From contig JABSSV010000039.1 of assembly GCA_013213875.1 (NCBI GenBank), forward strand, positions 1 to 9,385: 9,385 nucleotides of DNA, read 5' to 3'. The notes under the pieces are model-generated. The model saw nothing but the letters and a program-made list of their open reading frames with translations. It was not told the origin of the DNA and searched no databases. Origin of the DNA: Lysobacterales bacterium. Lineage in GTDB: Bacteria; Pseudomonadota; Gammaproteobacteria; Xanthomonadales; SZUA-36. Shown here one piece after another: positions 1 through 7,291 of this stretch. Made by a program: the position numbers and the translations under genes. Each line of letters begins with the position of its first letter. The stretch's first letter is position 1.

Positions 1-2164
1 CGACCTTATCGCCCAGGGTCAGTTCCCGGATGACGATATCGTTGGCACCCTGCAGGGCGCTGTTTTCTACCTCGTAACGCAGGTCCAGATCGAGCTTGCC
101 GTCATCAATGGCATAGCCGGCAAACTGGATCGTATAAGGGGTCAGGCGCCCCATGTCCAGATTGCGAAAAATCATGGCGATGCGCGATTGTTGCTTGAGC
201 GCCATGGGCCGAAGTGCGCCGGTGATGGTGGCCTCGCCATACTCGTTAACCTGGCCGTTCAGGTCCAGCGTAGCCGCTTCCTGGCTGTCAGTAGCCAGCG
301 TTGAAATCTGTCCAGTCAGGTTCTGGATCACGGCGGCAAAGGGTAGTGGAAGCGAGCGGTCGCTAAAGTCCAATACCGCTCCGTCCAGCTCGATGCCGCC
401 AATGCTAAGGCGCTCCAGTGGCAGGGCCATCTCCTCATCCACCGGAACATCGTCGGCCGGCATCACCAGCAAATCCTCGACGTTGGTGCGCCGTTGCTCG
501 TCGATATGGAGCCGTGCATAGGGCGCGCTAAAGCGCAGCTCTGAGGTTTCCAGGCTCGCGGCGGAAAGATCGGCCTCAAAGCGGTCCAGGGTCAGCAATT
601 GCCAACCCAGTAATGGCGCCTCTTCCAGTGCGTCACGCAGATCCAGATCCGCGAGCTGCAGAGCGCCACCGGCTTTGAGTAATTGATCCGGCGCATGTTC
701 GATTTGCGCCTGCATGCTTAGCTGGCCCGCGGTGAGAAGCGCCTGCAGCTGCGTTTCCAGATAAGGCTGTAGCACCGGTAGGGAAAGCGCTTCCAGGCTG
801 AATGCGCCAGCCAGAGTCGGCGCCGGGAGGGCGCCCAACTCGCCGTCCAGGCTGATGCGCCCACCGCTGGAGAGGGTCATGGCCAGCGCCAGAGGCATGC
901 GTGTCCCGGGTTGATTATTCAGTTCCCTCAGCACCAGGGTCAGGTCCTGGAGATCGACCGCTAGCGGCGGCGTCATTTGCTCATCACGCAGGTGAATGAG
1001 GGCCGGGGTAAGTTCCAAGCGCCCGAGGTTCACCTGCCAGTCCAGAGCCGGATCCCGGTCCCCGCTCGACACAGGTTCTGGTTCCATCGTGGTGGGCAGG
1101 AGCGCGTAGAGATTCAGGTCGCCGTCGGGCATCAGAGCGACATCCAGTTCCATACCGTCAATGGTCAGGGACTGAGCGCCGGCGCTTTGCTCGGGCCAGT
1201 CCAGCGTGCCGCCTGCCAGGGACACGCGGTCCAGTTGCAACAGGGGCTCCTCATCGTTATCCAGGGTCAGGCGCGTGCCTTGGGTGCTGGCATTCAGATC
1301 CCGCACGGACGCGACCAGTTCTCCCTGAAGCAGGGCCAGCTCGTAGTTCAGATCAATTTGAACCCCTTCACCGCTGATCTGAAAGGGCAGGAAGTGATCG
1401 GCATAGCGGTAGAAGTCCGATAAGCTGCGCCCGGTCAGTTGCACCGTACCTCTGGAGCTGAAGGGGACCAGTTGGAGTTCACCTTGCCAGTCAATTCTGC
1501 CGCCGGTGGCCGTTTCAATACTCATCTGCTGCTGGCCGTTTCTATTGGGCAGGGTCTGGAGATCCGCAATGCTGAGATTGATCGGACCCCAGGTGGCCTC
1601 AAAGTTGCCGGCCGTCTGGTCCCGCACAGAAAACATACCCCGGTCCAGTGCCAGGCGTTCGATAATCAGCCGGGGCAGGGCGATGGCTTCACCCTCATCC
1701 GGGGCTTCACTGGCGCTTACTTCGGCTTCCGCAAAAGCGCTGAGCAGGCGCCCCAGGCGCGTGTCGGCGGCCTGAAAGCGCTCTTCATGCAGATAGAGGT
1801 TCTGGGCGGAGATTTCGCGAAAGGTCCAGGCCCATCGCAGCAGGGATTTGAGTTCGAAATCGACGAACAGGCGGTCATAGGAAAAGATGACGACATCGTC
1901 CGTATCGCGGATTTCCGTGCCCAGGATCTCAAGCTTGAACAGCCATGGGTTAACTTTGACCTGATCGACGGTGGCCGTCCGTCCGCTGGCTGCAAAAGGC
2001 GCCTTCAACTGTTTTTCAACCAGACGCGGCACCAGAAAGAACCCCGCCAGGGAGTAGAGGGCAAAGGCGATAATTAACCAGCAGCGTTTGCGACGCCAGT
2101 CCAGCCAGGGTGCGAGCCAGGCCGGCAGGTGGCTGGATGTTTGTGCTTGTTCGTTGGTGTTCAC
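1..2164 (-). CDS. AsmA-like DUF748 domain-containing envelope protein, 3' end cut by window edge
   Basis: The minus frame stays open from a GTG at 2164 to the left edge, about 721 codons, so the C-terminus is missing. Translation gives a short charged N-terminus, an uncleaved membrane anchor at about residues 28-46 (WLIIAFALYSLAGFFLVPRL), then a long periplasmic stretch of alternating beta-strand-like segments rich in L, D, G and T. The last visible part reads LDLDLRYEVENSALQGAND followed by IVIRELTLGDKV, the signature style of DUF748 proteins in the AsmA clan (relatives of AsmA, TamB, YhdP). AsmA-clan proteins are large inner-membrane-anchored periplasmic proteins linked to outer-membrane assembly and lipid movement; the role of this one is unknown. 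No ATG lies in frame upstream, and only a purine-rich GGGGAAG precedes the GTG closely. It follows the MATE gene by 42 bases and has its own candidate promoter. Family assignment is from recalled motif style and architecture. Confidence 0.85.
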   Translation of the reverse strand, partial: MNTNEQAQTSSHLPAWLAPWLDWRRKRCWLIIAFALYSLAGFFLVPRLVEKQLKAPFAASGRTATVDQVKVNPWLFKLEILGTEIRDTDDVVIFSYDRLFVDFELKSLLRWAWTFREISAQNLYLHEERFQAADTRLGRLLSAFAEAEVSASEAPDEGEAIALPRLIIERLALDRGMFSVRDQTAGNFEATWGPINLSIADLQTLPNRNGQQQMSIETATGGRIDWQGELQLVPFSSRGTVQLTGRSLSDFYRYADHFLPFQISGEGVQIDLNYELALLQGELVASVRDLNASTQGTRLTLDNDEEPLLQLDRVSLAGGTLDWPEQSAGAQSLTIDGMELDVALMPDGDLNLYALLPTTMEPEPVSSGDRDPALDWQVNLGRLELTPALIHLRDEQMTPPLAVDLQDLTLVLRELNNQPGTRMPLALAMTLSSGGRISLDGELGALPAPTLAGAFSLEALSLPVLQPYLETQLQALLTAGQLSMQAQIEHAPDQLLKAGGALQLADLDLRDALEEAPLLGWQLLTLDRFEADLSAASLETSELRFSAPYARLHIDEQRRTNVEDLLVMPADDVPVDEEMALPLERLSIGGIELDGAVLDFSDRSLPLPFAAVIQNLTGQISTLATDSQEAATLDLNGQVNEYGEATITGALRPMALKQQSRIAMIFRNLDMGRLTPYTIQFAGYAIDDGKLDLDLRYEVENSALQGANDIVIRELTLGDKV

Positions 2165-2192
2165 GGCTTCCCCAGCGTGATGGCAGGCACTC

Positions 2193-2221
2193 AGTATAGG
2201 AAGCGATCAGCTGGCTGGCGA
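2193..2221 (-). promoter_or_regulatory. Candidate sigma-70 promoter for the DUF748 gene
   Basis: On the minus strand TCGCCA (2221-2216, 4 of 6 to TTGACA) is separated by exactly 17 bases from TATACT (2198-2193, 5 of 6 to TATAAT). The predicted start near 2186 would give a leader of about 22 bases before the GTG at 2164. The -35 element lies inside the last codons of the MATE gene. The match is by eye only. It would let the DUF748 gene be transcribed apart from the upstream ppc-transporter unit. Confidence 0.35.
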
Positions 2222-3583
2222 GTGCTCCGGTGTCTTTTGTGCCAGTTGTCGAAGCAGACGCGGATACCAGAGTGCCTGTGCCAGGCCCCGTGCTGCCATA
2301 AACACCAGCAAAGCGCTCCATAATCCGGCCAGTCCCCAGCGCTCCTGTAGCGGCGTGAGGACCAGCAAATAGACCAGAAAAGCCACCAGCATGGTGCCAA
2401 ACATGGCCCGGGCAGCGGTGGCGCCGATGTAGACTCCGTCGAAGTGATAGCACCAGACTGCCACCAGTGGCAGCACTGCGACCAGCGGCATCAGGTCAGC
2501 GGCTCCGCTGCGGACGTCAGTAAGGTCGGTCAGGAGCGCGGTAATCGCATTCCCTCCGAACCAGAAGCCCAGGGCATAGAGAAGACTGGTAAGCAGGGCC
2601 CAGACGCCGGTAAGTCGTACCCAGCGGCGGAATGTTTGCAGGCGCGCGTCGCCCCAGGCGGCTCCGGTTTGTGCTTCGGCCGCATGGGCGAAGCCGTCCA
2701 GACCCAGAGAAATAAGCAGCAGATACTGGTTCAGTACGTGAGTGACGGCCATACCGGTTTCGCCGTAGCCAGCGGCCTCGCGCATGATGATGGAAAGTGC
2801 GGTCATTAGCAGCACCGTGCGCAGAAAAATGAAGCCGTTCAGTACCAGCAAGGGGCGATAGCTTGCTGCCTGCCAGCAGCGTGCATCCCGGAGGCGCGCC
2901 CCCAGCGCTTTGCATTCCGGGCAGCGCAGCACCAGCCACAGTCCCAAGAGCGCGGCCAGCCACTGGGCGATGAGCGTGCCCCAGGCCACCCCGGCAACGC
3001 CCAGATCAAGGCCGATGACAAAGAGCAGATTCAGTGCGCCGTTGAGCAGGTTGAGAAACAGCTGGAGGTAGAGCACCGGACCCGTGCGCCCCAGTCCAAA
3101 GAGCACACCGGTCAGGCTATACACCAGCAGGGTAGCAGGAGCAGCCCAGATGCGAATATCGTAGTAGTCGCGGGTCATTTCCGCGACCGCCTCTGGCGGG
3201 GCCATAAACGCCAATGCCGCATCCAGCAGGGGCGCTTGTGCCAGCAGTAGCAGTGCGCCCATTAGCAAGGCGAGTACGCAGGAGCGCACCACTGTGCGTT
3301 CCAGTTCACTTTGGTCAGCACGGCCATGGGCTTGTGCCACCAGGCCGGTGGTCCCCATGCGCAAAAAGCCGAAGGCCCAGAATACGAAGGTAAAGATCAC
3401 GCCGCCCAGCCCCACGGCCGCCAGGTGTACCGAGCCGGGCAGGTGCCCGATAGCCCAGGTGTCGACGAGTCCGATCAGGGGTGCTGAGGAGTTGGCGAGG
3501 ATGGCCGGCAAGGCGATGGCCAACACGCGCCGATGCGCGGCCCGGTTGTCCGTTGGAAGCAGTTCTTCCCGTCGGCTGCCCAT
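2207..3583 (-). CDS. MATE family efflux transporter, DinF type
   Basis: 458 residues, close to E. coli DinF (459). A polytopic inner-membrane protein with about 12 hydrophobic helices in two halves of six. Near the start ALPAILANSSAPLIGLVDTW carries the MATE helix-1 acidic residue, D41, proposed to couple proton or sodium entry to efflux in DinF-type proteins. FGFLRMGTTGLVAQA (about 71-85) and the second-half motifs DGFAHAAEA (296-304) and WCYHFDGVYIGAT (377-389) are typical of the DinF subfamily. The usual substrates are organic cations, drugs or metabolic toxins; the actual substrate cannot be read here. The ATG follows the EamA stop by two bases, in a different frame, with no good Shine-Dalgarno, so translation is probably coupled to the EamA gene. 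Unlike the E. coli gene it is not beside lexA, and I see no SOS box just upstream. Confidence 0.93.
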   Translation of the reverse strand: MGSRREELLPTDNRAAHRRVLAIALPAILANSSAPLIGLVDTWAIGHLPGSVHLAAVGLGGVIFTFVFWAFGFLRMGTTGLVAQAHGRADQSELERTVVRSCVLALLMGALLLLAQAPLLDAALAFMAPPEAVAEMTRDYYDIRIWAAPATLLVYSLTGVLFGLGRTGPVLYLQLFLNLLNGALNLLFVIGLDLGVAGVAWGTLIAQWLAALLGLWLVLRCPECKALGARLRDARCWQAASYRPLLVLNGFIFLRTVLLMTALSIIMREAAGYGETGMAVTHVLNQYLLLISLGLDGFAHAAEAQTGAAWGDARLQTFRRWVRLTGVWALLTSLLYALGFWFGGNAITALLTDLTDVRSGAADLMPLVAVLPLVAVWCYHFDGVYIGATAARAMFGTMLVAFLVYLLVLTPLQERWGLAGLWSALLVFMAARGLAQALWYPRLLRQLAQKTPEHSPAS

Positions 3584-3585
3584 GA

Positions 3586-4470
3586 CTACTCGGGATCCAC
3601 CGCAAGCGCCTGTGCTTTACTGCGGCCACGCAAGGTGATGAAGAGAATTCCGAGCAATACCAGACTGCCGCCGAGGAGCAGTCGGGGGCCCGGACGGTCA
3701 CCCCAGATCACTACGCCAAAGAGGGCTGCCAGTACCGGCATGAGCAACATGTAGGGCATGAGCCTGGGTAAGGGATTACGCTGCACCAACACAAAAAACA
3801 GGCCGTGGCCCACCAGGGAAGCAACCACGGCTGAGTAGCACAAAGCGGCCCAGTGGCCGGGCTGAGCCTGACTGATCGCTGCAAGCTGGTTGCTCTCAAA
3901 CAGCCAACTGGCCAGTGCCAAAACGGGCAAGGCAAAAAGTGCCGTCCAACCCTGAAAGTTCATGGGGCCCATGCCATGAAGCCCCCGCATGAGTACGGAG
4001 GCGATGGCCTGGCAGGCAGCTGACAGGAGAATCAATCCCAGCGCATCGAGCTGGCCGAGTACCAGCGGGTCAAAGCCGATCACCAGTACGCCGGCGAAGG
4101 CCATGGCGGTTGAGCCCAGCGTGCGCCAGCCCGCCTTTTCCCCGAGGAAGAAAATGGCCAGCAGTACGGCGATGGGGATGTACATGTTTTGCAGGATGGC
4201 AATGGAGGTCACATCGGCCGATAGTTTGAGAGCCCAAAACAGAAACGTAAAATGCAGGCCGCCCATGAACAGGCAAACGCTGGCCAGTCGCAGCCATTGA
4301 CCCGGCGGGGGCAGACGCAGGAAGGGTAGCGTCAGTGTCAGTACGATCAAAAAGCGCATGACCATGAACAGCATGGGCGGAAACGCCTGCATGCCCTTGG
4401 CACCGGAAATAAAATTCAGGGCCCAGACCACGCAAACCAGCAGCACCAGGGACAGATCGCGCGGTGACAT
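3586..4470 (-). CDS. EamA/DMT superfamily exporter (10-TM drug/metabolite transporter)
   Basis: 294 residues, the usual length for two EamA repeats of five helices each. Hydrophobic segments fall at about 7-24, 32-50, 62-80, 88-108, 117-133, 141-160, 172-189, 206-228, 237-257 and 262-280. The first repeat begins LLVCVVWALNF, the family's WxxNF motif, and closes helix 4 with FFLGEK (107-112). The second repeat has WGDRP (256-260), with Asp where Glu is common. The N-terminal half resembles E. coli EamA (YdeD), which exports O-acetylserine and cysteine, but the substrate here cannot be assigned. The gene starts 9 bases after the ppc stop and its stop is 2 bases before the MATE start, so it is the middle cistron of a tight three-gene unit. 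No Shine-Dalgarno lies in the 9-base gap, which favours reinitiation after ppc. The ATG is also in frame with ppc. Confidence 0.93.
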   Translation of the reverse strand: MSPRDLSLVLLVCVVWALNFISGAKGMQAFPPMLFMVMRFLIVLTLTLPFLRLPPPGQWLRLASVCLFMGGLHFTFLFWALKLSADVTSIAILQNMYIPIAVLLAIFFLGEKAGWRTLGSTAMAFAGVLVIGFDPLVLGQLDALGLILLSAACQAIASVLMRGLHGMGPMNFQGWTALFALPVLALASWLFESNQLAAISQAQPGHWAALCYSAVVASLVGHGLFFVLVQRNPLPRLMPYMLLMPVLAALFGVVIWGDRPGPRLLLGGSLVLLGILFITLRGRSKAQALAVDPE

Positions 4471-4479
4471 GGCGCGAGG

Positions 4480-7200
4480 CTAGCCGGTGTTCTGGATCGC
4501 TAGCGCGATGCCGTTGACAGTCGATTTCAGCGCATAGAGCAGGTCATCGTCTTCCCGGTTGGTATCCCGCCAGCGCTGTAACAAGTCAATCTGCATCAAA
4601 TGCATGGGGTCCGCGTAAGGATTCCGCAAGCGCACATTACGCTGCAGGGTACGGTGATCATCCAGCAGTTCAGCGCTGCCCTTCAGGGCCAGTACGTGCT
4701 CACGTGCAAGCGCGAACTCCTGCTCTATCGCGCCAAACACCGGTGCCGCATCGGCCCCTGCCAGAGCAGCGTAGCGACGTCCGATCTCCAGCGTGCTCTT
4801 GCCGAGAACCATTTCCACATCGTTGACCAGGCCGCGGAAGAAGCTCCAGCGGTGCAGCATGTCACGCAGCGTTTCCAGCCCGTGTTCGCGCACAGCCTGA
4901 TCCAGCGCCGTACCCATGCCGTAGACCCCGGGAAAGCCCACGCGTACCTGCGCCCAGGAAAAGACCCAGGGAATAGCACGCAGATTTTCAATGCCCAGGC
5001 CGGACCGCCGTGATGCCGGCCGGGAGCCGATATTCAGTCGCTCAATAACATCAATCGGCGTGGCGGCGCGGAAAAATCGTATGAAGGCCGGGTCCTCGAA
5101 CACCATGCTTCGAAACGTATTTCGCGCCGTGCTAGCCATATGCGCCATGACCTCATGCATGGCGGCATGCGCATGCTGGCCCGTGTCAGTGAGTTGGTGG
5201 CGGATCACGGCACCGGTCATCAGCTCAAGGTTGCGCAGTGCGATCGGTCTGATGCCATATTTTTGGTTAATGACTTCGCCCTGTTCCGTTACCCGCAGGG
5301 TTCCGTCAATGCTGTCGGCCGGTGCGCCTTCTATGCCATTCACAAGATTGCCGCCGCCACGGCTAACGGTGCCGCCGCGGCCGTGGAAGAAGTGCACAGT
5401 CACGCCGTGCCGGCGGCCAATTTCCATCAGCTTTCGCTGCGCCTCATACAGACCCCAGCGGGCGGCGACGATGCCGCTGTCCTTGCTGCTGTCGGAATAA
5501 CCCACCATGATGACTTGGCGATTGCCGCGACGGGCAAGATGTTGCCGGTAGGTATCCAGTGCCAACAGTTCGTCAAGAATCGCTGGGCCGGCCTCCAGGT
5601 CCGTAACCGTTTCGAGCAGTGGTGCCACATCCAGTGGCACCGCATCGTCACGGGTCAGGCCGCCGAAACGCGCCAATGCCAGCGTGGTCAGCACGTCATC
5701 GGCGCCCTGACTCATACTGATGATAAACAGGCCGGTGGCCTGCTCGCCAAAACGCTGTCTGCCATCCCGGATCGCGGCGAAAACGTCCAGCGTTTCCACG
5801 CATTGATCGGAACGCGAGGCAGGGTCATGGCCGGGGCAGGGCCTCAGCAGATGAGCCGCCAGAGCGGCGCTGCGCTCTTCCTTGCTGCGTTCTGGCCAGC
5901 CATCGTCACCGAGCAGCTCACCCAGCACCCGTCGATGGACCAGGGCATCCTGGCGCGTGTCCAGGGTGGCCAGGTGAAAGCCGAAGGTGTCAATTTTGGC
6001 CTGCAGGCGGCGTACGCCAAATAGGCCCGCATGCCGGCCCTTACCAGCTTCCAGACTGCGCGCCAGCAGCGCGATGTCATCAGCGAACGCCTCCGGGCCC
6101 GCATAGCTCGGCGCCTTTTCCCGAATGGTGTTTTCCAACTTCTGGGCCACGAACTGCAAGAAGCACCGATAGGGCATTTCACGATGTCGTTCCGGGAGTT
6201 TGCCGTTGGTTTCCGGCATGCTGCGCTCGTAGCGGTCCAGACGTCGCTGCAGTTCCGGATCAAAGCGGGCGACACCGACAGACTGGCTCAGATAGCGGGC
6301 CAGACGCCGCACTTCAGGCAGGTAGCAGCGAATAATCGCTTCGCGCTGTGTGGCCAGCGATTCTGTGAGTGTGACACCGGACACATTGGGGTTGCCATCC
6401 ATGTCACCGCCGACCCAGGAGCCGAAGCGCAGCAGTTCAGAAATATCGATGGCGCGGCTCTCTTTGCCAAAGGCCTTTTCCAGTGCCTGCTGCATGGACT
6501 CGAGATAGGGTGGTGCGACCCGATAGAGAATCTCGGTGAGGTAGAACAGAACGTTATCCAGTTCGTCCGCAACCCGCGGCTTCACCGCCGCTACCGCACT
6601 GGTCTGCCAGGCGCTGTCAATCGCATCCCGAATTCGATCCAGAGCCTGCTGCTCCTCTTGGGGAGTCAGGTCACCGGTGACCCGCTCGGTCAGTCGGTGA
6701 ATGATTGAGTATTCCTTTTCCAGAAAGCTGCGCCGGGTGGCTTCCGTTGGGTGCGCGGTAAAAACCGGTCGAATGCGCAAGGCCTCCAGTACCGGGCTCA
6801 GTGCGTCCAGCGTCACGCCCGCGGCTGCCAGGGAACCTAGCGTTTCTTCCAGGCTGCCACGCTGGGCCGCCGCTTCGTCTTTCAGATACTCACGGCGCCG
6901 GCGGATGCGATGGGTTTTCTCAGCCAGGTTAACCAGCCGCAGGTAGGTGGAAAATGCCTTGACCAACTGCGTGGCGGTATCGATATCCAGCGCTGCCAGT
7001 TGCTCCTCCAGCGCGCCCGTATCACTGCTGTCGGATTCACGCCAGCGAATGGCGGCGCTGCGAATGGCCTCAACCTGCGCCAACAGCGCGGGGCCATGCT
7101 GGTCGACGAGGGCTTCGCCCAGCAGTTTGCCCATCAAGCTGACATCAGCACGTAGCGGCAGGTCCTTCGGCGGAAAATCGATTTGGCGGAGTTCTTTCAT
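4480..7200 (-). CDS. ppc: Phosphoenolpyruvate carboxylase
   Basis: 906 residues against 883 in E. coli. The cytosolic enzyme adds bicarbonate to PEP, giving oxaloacetate and phosphate, the main anaplerotic step. Visible landmarks: VFTAHPTEATRR with catalytic His150, SWVGGDMDGNPN (261-272), FGFHLATLDTRQ (406-417), MVGYSDSSKDSG with Lys573, FFHGRGGTVSRGGG with His606 and Arg614, LRVTEQGEV (635-643), RAIPWVFSW (741-749), and the conserved C-terminal NTG (904-906). The residues that bind inhibitory aspartate in E. coli (Arg587, Lys773, Arg832, Asn881) appear kept as Arg614, Lys801, Arg859 and Asn904, so aspartate feedback is likely. Oddities: the stretch after RGGG is divergent and the mobile loop reads SRRSGLG rather than KRRPTGG. 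The ATG is secure: an in-frame TGA lies two codons upstream (7206-7204) and no alternative start follows before Met23. No Shine-Dalgarno is visible. It heads a unit with two exporter genes. Confidence 0.98.
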   Translation of the reverse strand: MKELRQIDFPPKDLPLRADVSLMGKLLGEALVDQHGPALLAQVEAIRSAAIRWRESDSSDTGALEEQLAALDIDTATQLVKAFSTYLRLVNLAEKTHRIRRRREYLKDEAAAQRGSLEETLGSLAAAGVTLDALSPVLEALRIRPVFTAHPTEATRRSFLEKEYSIIHRLTERVTGDLTPQEEQQALDRIRDAIDSAWQTSAVAAVKPRVADELDNVLFYLTEILYRVAPPYLESMQQALEKAFGKESRAIDISELLRFGSWVGGDMDGNPNVSGVTLTESLATQREAIIRCYLPEVRRLARYLSQSVGVARFDPELQRRLDRYERSMPETNGKLPERHREMPYRCFLQFVAQKLENTIREKAPSYAGPEAFADDIALLARSLEAGKGRHAGLFGVRRLQAKIDTFGFHLATLDTRQDALVHRRVLGELLGDDGWPERSKEERSAALAAHLLRPCPGHDPASRSDQCVETLDVFAAIRDGRQRFGEQATGLFIISMSQGADDVLTTLALARFGGLTRDDAVPLDVAPLLETVTDLEAGPAILDELLALDTYRQHLARRGNRQVIMVGYSDSSKDSGIVAARWGLYEAQRKLMEIGRRHGVTVHFFHGRGGTVSRGGGNLVNGIEGAPADSIDGTLRVTEQGEVINQKYGIRPIALRNLELMTGAVIRHQLTDTGQHAHAAMHEVMAHMASTARNTFRSMVFEDPAFIRFFRAATPIDVIERLNIGSRPASRRSGLGIENLRAIPWVFSWAQVRVGFPGVYGMGTALDQAVREHGLETLRDMLHRWSFFRGLVNDVEMVLGKSTLEIGRRYAALAGADAAPVFGAIEQEFALAREHVLALKGSAELLDDHRTLQRNVRLRNPYADPMHLMQIDLLQRWRDTNREDDDLLYALKSTVNGIALAIQNTG

Positions 7201-7291
7201 GGGTCAGGCAAGTCTGGCAACAGGGCAAAACGCGATGGTTTCCCATCTGTGATGGGGTTGCAAGTGCCGCAGCCTAAATGGGTTGCCGGTT
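7201..7291. other. Intergenic leader of ppc, with overlapping inverted repeats and TTGCC repeats
   Basis: This is the longest gap in the window, 91 bases. Reading the minus strand it holds CCCATC (7256-7251), GATGGG (7247-7242) and CCATC (7238-7234). The middle segment can pair with either neighbour: with the first across an ACA loop, 6 base pairs, or with the third across a GAAA loop, 5 base pairs, followed three bases later by TTTT. Next come three TTGCC copies, at 7228-7224, 7220-7216 and 7211-7207, running to just before the ppc ATG. No purine-rich ribosome site is present. The best promoter-like pair, TTGCAA with AACCAT at 17 bases, is too poor to call. I see no strong terminator for the upstream glucosaminidase gene. 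Confidence 0.4.

Noticed and set aside
1439..2077. Plus-strand open frame of 212 codons, with another at 977-1423
   Set aside because: Both are antisense to the continuous DUF748 frame, which has a membrane anchor and family-like motifs.
3584..3700. SOS (LexA) box upstream of the DinF-type gene
   Set aside because: No CTGT-N8-ACAG-like palindrome was seen by eye, and the start is buried in the preceding gene.
5140..6024. Plus-strand open frame of 294 codons
   Set aside because: It lies wholly antisense to ppc, whose motifs are unambiguous. The translation has no recognisable family, and such frames are expected opposite GC-rich genes.
6031..6708. Plus-strand open frame of 225 codons
   Set aside because: Antisense to the N-terminal half of ppc, with low-complexity shadow-like composition and no ribosome site or family likeness.
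7222..7256. Rho-independent terminator after the glucosaminidase gene
   Set aside because: The stems are only 5-6 bp, and the TTTT run is short and set off from the stem by GCG. It is kept only as a possible switch, not called a terminator.
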